From Eudorina sp. 2006-703-Eu-15 (taxonomy: Eukaryota > Chlorophyta > Chlorophyceae > Chlamydomonadales > Volvocaceae): a DNA stretch of 64,000 nucleotides. Shown here one piece after another: positions 57,501 to 64,000 of this stretch. Position 1 is the stretch's first letter. Every line of letters begins with the position of its first letter. Below the pieces are notes generated by a model. It did no database searches and was not told the origin of the DNA. It saw nothing but the letters and a program-made list of their open reading frames with translations. The position numbers were made by a program, and so were the translations under genes. Where the stretch lies: the NCBI GenBank assembly GCA_003117195.1, contig BDSI01000012.1, positions 1,245,316 to 1,309,315 on the forward strand. The letters run 5' to 3'.

Positions 57501-60500
57501 GCGCTCTTCGGGGTGCCCAAGCCGGCGTGCGTCGGTATGCAAAGGGCTGCAGGACAGCATCCCATAGACTCGTTTCCGGGTTTGGTTATTCTTTTGTTTT
57601 CAACCCCACAGATACCGCGCGTGCCCGCACGTTCATGGAGAACTGAGCCGCGAGTGCCGGCGAGGGACCTACACCGGTGTACAGGTCCCGAAGTCCCTTT
57701 CTCCCGATCGCCGGTCCGGCGTCGTGCTGCCCCCCGCACAGACCCCGTCGACCCCCCTTCCTGTCCCGCCCGCCCTCACGTTGTTCTTGGGGCTGAGGAA
57801 CTCGAGCATGGGCAGCCCACCCACGGGCGCGGAGGCCATTCGGTGCAGCAGGCACAGACACTGACTGTACAGCTTGGGCTTGCTGAGCGCCAACCTGCGC
57901 CAGCAGGGAGTGGGGGTTGAGGAAAGGAGCCGGGAACCGGGACAGCGGTGTGGGGGACACCGCAACAAGACAACGGGACCCTCAGGACCCGCATCCCAAC
58001 CAGCAGGCAACTCGGTGACGCAGACAGGCGGGCAGGCCAACGACATTGGGCAGCAGGTCAGCGACATCAGCCCGGTAGGCAGGTACGGTAGACAGATATA
58101 GGTAGACAGATATACCCGCAATGACCCTTGCACGCCCGTGCCTGCTGCGACAACACGGCAGCTCGCAAAACGCCCTAGTAACCCTGCGACCACGGCCGCT
58201 TCCCGCGGGCCAGCACCCCTTTCTTTCACCAGCTCACCACCCCACCGCTCCGTTATCACTCCCTGGGAAGGGGATATAGGCCGGTGCGGGAAGGGGGGGG
58301 GGCCGCCCCTCACCTCACCCTCACCTGAGCTGGTGCTGCAGCAGGATGCGCTCTACAATGGTGAGGCAGCTGTACTCCTGGGTGGGCAGCAGCAGGCTCT
58401 CGTCCAGGCGGCCGCCCAGGGCGTACTCCATGTCGTAGCCCAGCAGCAGGTGGGACAGGGAGGGCGCGGGCAGCGAGGGGGCCGCGTTCTGGAGGAGCAG
58501 CCGCAGGACCAGCGCCACGCGGGGGTCGGGCGGGTCGGCGGCGGCGCCGAGCGAACCTGGCAGGGGAGCGACGGCATGGCAGGTCAGGTGCGGGGGGAGG
58601 GGGGCGGCGCACGGGGGGAGGTGCGTCGTCTTGATATCGCGCAACAGACAGACCTGACCTCAGGAGGGTCGTGGGTGCATCCATCGGGGTGCGTGGCGGA
58701 TGCGTTGCAACACAGGCAGCCAGCTTGCACACCGGCGGGAGAGGGGGGCACACGGCGGCCGGGCCCTGATGCCGGCTCCTGCGATCGCGGGCGGACCGGG
58801 GCAGATACCGGCGGCCCTTCCCCCCCTCCCCCTGCCCCTCCACCTCCTCCCTCCGCTGCTCCCCCTCCTCACCCGACTGCCGCTCCGGGGGCGCGTCCAG
58901 ATTGTCCAGCGCGTCAGGGCAGGCAGCGCCCTGGGCCATGGCCTGCAGGGTTGACGAGGGACGGCGCGGCGTGCGAGGGCTCACCGCTAGCTCATGTGGA
59001 CCGGCTAGCACGATGATGGCCACAGACCCAGGGTTGACATCGGGTTCCGGTGAGCCGACCACAACCCCCTGCAGTCTCCCTGCTGTTGGCCCCCCAAACA
59101 ACATGTGTCTCATTCGGGTCTGGGTCTCCGTCAGCCCGCCCGTGGACCCGGCCAAGTCCGAACCCTGCCCCGGTCCCGGCCCCCCTCCTCTACCTGCGCA
59201 AAGCCGCGGCGAAGCGACCCCAGCACATCCGACAAGTCCGCCGCGGAGGCTGCCGCCGCTGCTGCCGTCACCGCCGCCCCCACCGTCCCGCCCTGCTCCG
59301 CAGCCGAAATGAAGGGCACCGCTCCGGCCACCGCCGCCCCATCACCCCCCGACCCCGCCTCCGACAGCAGCTCCACCAGGTTGGGCAGCCGGCTGCTCAG
59401 CTCCAGAGCCAGGCGGATGGCCTCCACCTACACATGCGCGGAAGGGTAAACGTAGGACATTGGTAGACATGTTCAGACTGCGTTGCTGCTGCGCGGAGGG
59501 GTGGGTAACGAATGCGTGGATCGGGGTCACATGCAGGCAGCGGCGGATGTACGGCGGATGTACACCTCATTGCGTCGTGCAAACGAGGGAGGGGAGTACA
59601 GGAAATTGGAAAGAACGGAGGGGAGGAGTTGCGGATTGGTAGAGGGCTTTGCAAGCAGCAAGCTCCTGAGCGCCGCTATGGGTCAAGAGCTGTCGGGCGG
59701 GGGCAGCTGTGTCGCTGCGGCTGTTCCGTACCTGGATGTCGGCGTTGTCGGGGTAGCAGACGTACTGCATCAGGATGGCGAGCTGTCGTACACCACCGGT
59801 CAGGAACTTGAGGTGCAGCGGCTGGTACCTACGGGTACATCCCCACCCCCACAGGGAGCGGAGGTCGCCGGCGTCACGCGCACACACCTTCGAGTGCAGG
59901 CAGCTGTAGCTGCAGTATAACGACTTCCCCCACTTCCACCAGGGCGGTGCTCCACCGCCCACCGGTAGGACGGCTCCATACAGAGAGCGCTACGACTGAA
60001 CCCTAACCCAACAAAATCCACGCCCCGCACCCGCGTCACACATTCTCCTGAGCTCCTTCACGATCGCTCCCCATTACAGAACCCCGGCTCTGCACCCTCT
60101 CCGTCCCCCCCTTGCCCCCACTTAACATGTCTACCCATTTCCTATACACCCCCACCTTCTCAATATGATCTAACATCAATTTACTACATCCCCCTCCTTC
60201 CCCCACTCCGCTGCGTCCCGCCCTGCCGCGCCCGCACCTGTTGAGCAGGTTCATCCGCGCCAGGTGGTCCACAAAGGCAACGTCCAGCCGCATCGCCGCA
60301 TTGATCAGCCTCAGACCCGCCAGCACCGCCTCCTCCCGGGGGCCCACCTCGTCCGTCTGGCTCTGCAGCGCCGTCAGGGAGGTGTAGCCGGGGGACAGGA
60401 TGTGCAGCAGCGCGGCGTAGGCGGGGCCGCCGGCTGCGGAGATAGGAGGGGAGGGACGAAGAGAAACGCGCAGAGGAAAGCGGAGTCAGTCAGTGCGTGT

Positions 60501-63500
60501 CAAAGGTCAGGAGGTCGAGAGGTAGAGACAGCAACTTGTAGATCCACCGACTGTGGATGCGGGCTTGGGTTTGCGTTGGTGATCCTTCTGGGGTGTACAC
60601 AGTTGCTTGCATCCCGTATTCACTGCTCAAGCCACCGGCTCACCCAGGAGATCGTGCATGACGAGGTAGCCCGGCGGGGTCTTGGGATTCGCGGCCGCCT
60701 CGTTGGCGGGCTGGGGCGGGGGCAGCGACCCGCGGGTCGCCAGATCCAGGACCTACGGAGCGGAGATCGGAACCGGGAAGCATGAAGCGCCAGCATCGCT
60801 CGGCGACACGCGGTCCGCTCCCCTGCGGGGCTTCCCCAGTACGTCATCCGGTGCTGCCGTGATTCATTCCACGTTCGCGGCCCGGGCATTGCGCCCGGGC
60901 ACTCTCAGAAGATGGCGACACACACGCGCACACCCCACCGCCCCGCGCCCCCCTCCCCCCGCGCATTGTGGCGCCGTTGCCCTGGCCCATGTGCCCCGAC
61001 ATCAATGCCAGCCATCCCTGACCCCCTGACGACGTCGATCCCCATCCTAACCCCGGCCCGCCCCGCTCCCCCCTGGGCCCCCTCACATGTTCCAGGTGGG
61101 TGAAGGCCGCGGCCGCCACCTGCCACTTCTGGCGGGCCACTCGGTAGCCCCGGCTCCATAGGTGGCCCAACACGTGCTGCGGGAGGGTGAATCAGGGGCC
61201 GCGGCACGGCGGTCAGAGGCGTGGAGAAGTACGCAGTTGCCAGTCCGATGGCGGATGCAGAGGCGCCCCGGGGAGTGCGAGCAGCCCAATCCGGAATTCG
61301 GCAGGCAGGCCAGTAGGTAGGTCAAAGACAGGCCAAAGAAAGCCGCCAAGGACAGCGGCAAGCCCAATCAGCAATGTTCCTCGGAAAGCAGGCAACGCAA
61401 GGGAGCTGCCTGCGTCCCCCCCTGCTGTCCACAGCGACCCATTCTCATGTTCCCGCCCTTCCCCCTGCCAGCTCCCCTTCCCCCTGCCAGCTCCCCTTCC
61501 CCTGCCAGCTCCCCTTCCCCTGCCAGCTCCCCTTCCCCTGCCAGCTCCCCTTCCCCTGCCAGCTCCCCTTCCCCTGCCAGCTCCCCTTCCCCTGCCAGCT
61601 CCCCTTCCCCTGCCAGCTCCCCTTCCCCTGCCAGCTCCCCTTCCCCTGCCAGCTCCCCTTCCCCTGCCAGCTCCCCTTCCCCTGCCAGCTCCCCTTCACC
61701 TGCCAGCTCCCCTTCCCCTGCCAGCTCCCCTTCACCTGCCAGCTCCCCTTCCCCTGCCAGCTCCCCTTCCCCTGCCAGCTCCCCTTCCCCTGCCAGCTCC
61801 CCTTCCCCTGCCAGCTCCCCTTCCCCTGCCAGCTCCCCTTCCCCTGCCAGCTCCCCTTCCCCTGCCAGCTCCCCTTCCCCTGCCAGCTCCCCTTCCCCCT
61901 GCCAGCTCCCCTTCCCCCCGGCCCCCCGGGGACCCACCTGCGTGACGAACAAGGTGAAGTTGGTCACATCCGCGCCCCCGTCCGGCAGGCCGCCCCCTGT
62001 GCCCGCGCCTGCCCCCCCTCCATTGCCGCTCCCGCTTGGCTGCCCCGAGCGGCCCTGGGCCAGCAGCGGCCCCAGCAGCGCATTGAAGAGGCGGATCAGC
62101 GCCAACGTCTCCGGGTACTCCTCCCGCCGGGCCTCCACTTCGTTCAGCTGCTGCACGATGTCCAGCCGCGGCACGGCTGCGGAGCACACGTGGGCCGCAT
62201 CGGGGGAGGCGGCCACCGGGGAATATAGGAAATTGGTCAAGCTGTGCTGCTGCCAGAGCAAAAGCCGCGGGGGAGGATGGGCGATACCGTAATCGTCAAG
62301 GTTGCGAGCAAGCGATATTGGCGGCGTCCAGGCGGTGCCCAATCGCAGTAACTTTAACAATTGTTCGCCAGCATTACGCTGGCACCCAAACATCTCGCTG
62401 TTAACTTCTTGAGGGCGGCAGCTGGTAGATGGGAGATGCTCTCTCGCATGCTGTAGTGTGTCCCTCACTCAGGCTGACACCGGGGGAGATGCCAGGAGGA
62501 CGGCGCGGTGCGCTGGGGAAGGTTTCGCGAAGGAGAAGGTTGCAAACAAGGCGCGCCCCTTCCCTGCGGCAGCCCCGTGTGTGCTCCGGCAGCAGCCCGC
62601 CAGTACTCCCTATCGGTGCTCACTGGGCAGCACCGCCCCCGAGGGCCTGATGAGGGTGCACTGCAGCAGCCGCTCCAGCAGGCGGGCGGCCATGTCGGGC
62701 ATGGCTGCGGCCAGGGCGCCCAGCACCTCGTCCAGGGAGGCCTGAGGGGGGGGCCGAGCAATGCCATGGGAACGCGGGTAAGGCAGCAAGCCTGAGGCCG
62801 CGTCGTGGCATGGAGGCGATCCAAGCAGACTCGCTGAAACGGTGAACGCCACAGGCATTCATGAAAATTTGAAATGCTGCGGATCAGGGGTCACACGGGT
62901 CATGAGCAGCTGCAATACACCGCACCGCACCGCAGCCCCTTGAGAAGCACAGGCGACCAGGACCGCACACAGCCCGTGATCGCGGGCTCCCACCGCAGTC
63001 ACACGCTATCATGAGAAGATGTATTCGCGGGGGCCACCCGCGGTATGACGCCCAGTGCCCTCCAGGGCAACCGACCCAAAGTGCAAGTCCTCCGCCTGCA
63101 GCGCCTTCGTGTACCCTAGACGCCCCAATAGCCCCCTCCCCCCCTGTTGCCAAGCCGTCCATACCTTGACGTTGTTTTGCACCGGGTAGCACATCAACTG
63201 GAAGAGGGGCTCCTGAAAATGCGCATGCGGGCAAGGGGTCGATTAAATGATAACAATGCAGTTGTAATGCAGTTGATAACATTTGGGCGACGGGAGCAGA
63301 CAGCGCGAGAAGCCAAACTGGAACGGGCAGGGGACCAGGTGGTCGCAAGAGAGGGAGAGACAGCCAGGAGGACGTCAGGGTCCCACACTGCAGGCTTAGG
63401 AGACCTAGGAGGAATAAGAGACCTACACTCCCCACCCCTCCGGTCGCGCATGCTTACAGAGTGCACGTCTGGTGCTGTGGCGCACCCCTGCCCCCGCACC

Positions 63501-64000
63501 CCGCTCTGTCTCGAGGATTCGGATTTAGCCTGTCTTATCCTGACCCCCCCACACACACACACACGCCACCCCTCACCAGCCCCTCTCACCTGCAGCGGGA
63601 AGCCGTTGAGCGACGGCGCCATCTCGGCCGAGGTGGACGACCAGAAGGCCACCACCTCTGCAGGGCGGCCGAACTCCAACACACGCCTGCGGGGCGAGTC
63701 GGCGGACCAGGGATGGGGACACGTTGAAAGAAACATCGGGGTTGAAGGCCCCTAAGGGAGATGGGATTAGTGGCCCAAAATAGCGGCGAGCGCCTTGCTT
63801 TTGCATGCCCGGACCTCCGCTTTTGCTTCATCACCCTCCCCGCAGTCCCCTCGCGGCCCGCCTCATCACCACCTGGGATGGCCCCCAAGCTCCACCCAAC
63901 CAACACCTGCCCGACATTCTAAGCGGCGCTTAACCAAGGCCACCCGACCCCGCTGTTCCCCTCACTTGAGCAGCTTGAGGAAGGCCACCAGGATGTCCGC
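51576..64000 (-). CDS. NUP205/NUP192-family nuclear pore scaffold protein, 5' end outside the window
   Basis: Large alpha-solenoid of the inner ring of the nuclear pore. Twenty-two exons, all in phase, on the minus strand: 64000-63966 (partial), 63686-63590, 63212-63165, 62741-62624, 62176-61938, 61176-61087, 60752-60644, 60433-60238, 59828-59732, 59427-59194, 58942-58873, 58556-58325, 57894-57780, 57205-57071, 57000-56953, 56741-56460, 56090-55785, 55433-55245, 55094-54810, 54487-54072, 53629-53370, 52936-51576. These give 1653 residues; the family has roughly 1800-2000. Diagnostic blocks: EPLFQLMCYPVQNNVK; QLNEVEARREEYPETLALI; LSHLLLGYDMEYALGG with EYSCLTIVERIL; KPKLYSQCLCLLHRM with LEFLSPKNN; ALHSRSWYMRLA; SEELIERANASVISAHG. 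It ends IDLMVRTLKMYCARS. Many Ala/Gly-rich loops interrupt the helices. Exon 57000-56953 (16 codons) is the least certain. Confidence 0.92.
52966..53005 (-). mobile_element. Recurrent intronic element, last NUP205 intron
   Basis: On the minus strand: CTGGCAGCAGCGCATGTCAA, then CCAATTTCCTATACCCCC. It ends about 29 nt before the last-exon acceptor. Confidence 0.6.
56125..56150 (-). mobile_element. Recurrent intronic element, NUP205 intron before exon 56090-55785
   Basis: On the minus strand: CTAACGTCTACCAATTTCCG followed by GTACGC. With the flanking TA it also contains TACTAAC, a perfect branch-point consensus, about 60 nt before the acceptor. Confidence 0.55.
59451..59498 (-). mobile_element. 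Recurrent intronic element (long copy), NUP205 intron before exon 59427-59194
   Basis: On the minus strand: CGCGCAGCAGCAACGCAGTC, then TGAACATGTCTACCAATGTC and CTACG. It ends 21 nt before the acceptor. It is very close to the copy at 6955 in a different gene. Confidence 0.6.
59592..59612 (-). mobile_element. Recurrent intronic element (partial), same NUP205 intron
   Basis: On the minus strand: TTTCCAATTTCCTGTACTCC, a second and shorter copy within the intron that also has the copy at 59451. Confidence 0.4.
60123..60150 (+). mobile_element. Recurrent intronic element, antisense copy in NUP205 intron
   Basis: On the plus strand: TAACATGTCTACCCATTTCC then TATACACC. This is the only copy found in antisense orientation to its host gene, and it lies mid-intron. 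Confidence 0.5.
61457..61917. repeat. 18-nt minisatellite, about 25 copies, in NUP205 intron
   Basis: Unit CCAGCTCCCCTTCCCCTG on the plus strand, nearly identical in all copies; two units have TTCACC instead of TTCCCC, and end units have an extra C. It lies between exons 62176-61938 and 61176-61087. Because 18 is a multiple of three and no stop occurs, the upstream exon stays open through the whole array on the minus strand as (GELAGE)n. Confidence 0.97.
62221..62260 (-). mobile_element. Recurrent intronic element, NUP205 intron before exon 62176-61938
   Basis: On the minus strand: TGCTCTGGCAGCAGCACAGC then TTGACCAATTTCCTATATTC. It ends 42 nt before the acceptor. Confidence 0.6.

Noticed and set aside
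61457..61917. CRISPR-like array
   Set aside because: The repeats are contiguous with no unique spacers, and the genome is eukaryotic. It is a minisatellite.
61374..62292. Long plus-strand frames over the NUP205 minisatellite
   Set aside because: They are antisense translations of the 18-mer (PLPLPA, QLPFPC or PASSPS repeats) and have no start context or homology.

Overview
This is a nuclear window from a green alga, most likely a volvocine or other chlamydomonadalean species. Almost every gene is broken into short exons by GC-rich introns with GTGAG, GTGCG or GTGGG donors and CAG acceptors. Proteins carry Ala/Gly/Gln-rich inserts, TGTAA poly(A) signals follow several stops, and the products match plant-type versions (DDB2 with zinc knuckles, lumenal FKBP20-2, DUF1802). 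All gene models below were spliced by eye: each exon was checked for GT (once GC) and AG borders and for codon phase. One junction, DDB2 intron 3, does not close.

Layout. 1-2101: flank without a recognised gene. 2102-10232 (+): mitochondrial FAD glycerol-3-phosphate dehydrogenase, 14 exons, with a tRNA-Arg(CCT) nested in intron 10. 12241-15119 (-): Qb-SNARE VTI1, with a second copy of its terminal SNARE exon that lacks the membrane anchor. 15402-21108 (+): DDB2, divergent from VTI1. 21.1-24.5 kb: gene-poor, with a degenerate retroelement arranged as a long inverted repeat. 24576-25712 (-): unknown two-exon gene. 25.7-29.7 kb: no gene seen. 29728-32244 (-): unknown multi-exon gene. 32.77-33.72 kb: a second retroelement inverted repeat with the same 3' tail as the first. 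34704-41649 (-): circularly permuted GTPase of the GNL1/MMR1-HSR1 family, 13 exons. 42337-44073 (+): thylakoid-lumen FKBP20-2. 44493-44924 (-): small RGG-rich protein with a FoP/ALY-type C-terminal motif. 45336-47191 (+): ESCRT-III CHMP5/VPS60. 48008-49922 (+): DUF1802 protein. 51576-64000 (-): NUP205/NUP192 scaffold nucleoporin, 22 exons seen, 5' part beyond the right edge.

The genes are housekeeping and do not form one pathway. They cover lipid and redox shuttle metabolism, vesicle fusion and ESCRT traffic, DNA repair, ribosome assembly or GTPase function, lumen protein folding, mRNA handling and nuclear pores. Three pairs are divergent with short shared upstream regions: VTI1/DDB2, GNL1/FKBP20-2 and FoP/CHMP5.

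Most notable: (1) a ~26-50 nt sequence recurring in introns of two unrelated genes (GPDH and NUP205), usually 20-45 nt before the 3' splice site and nearly always in the sense orientation, which looks like an introner-type element; (2) two retroelement-derived long inverted repeats ten kilobases apart that share a 3' tail, one tail carrying a near-perfect 25-bp hairpin; (3) the duplicated, anchorless SNARE exon; (4) very long minisatellites inside introns, one of which keeps the preceding NUP205 exon open if the intron is retained.
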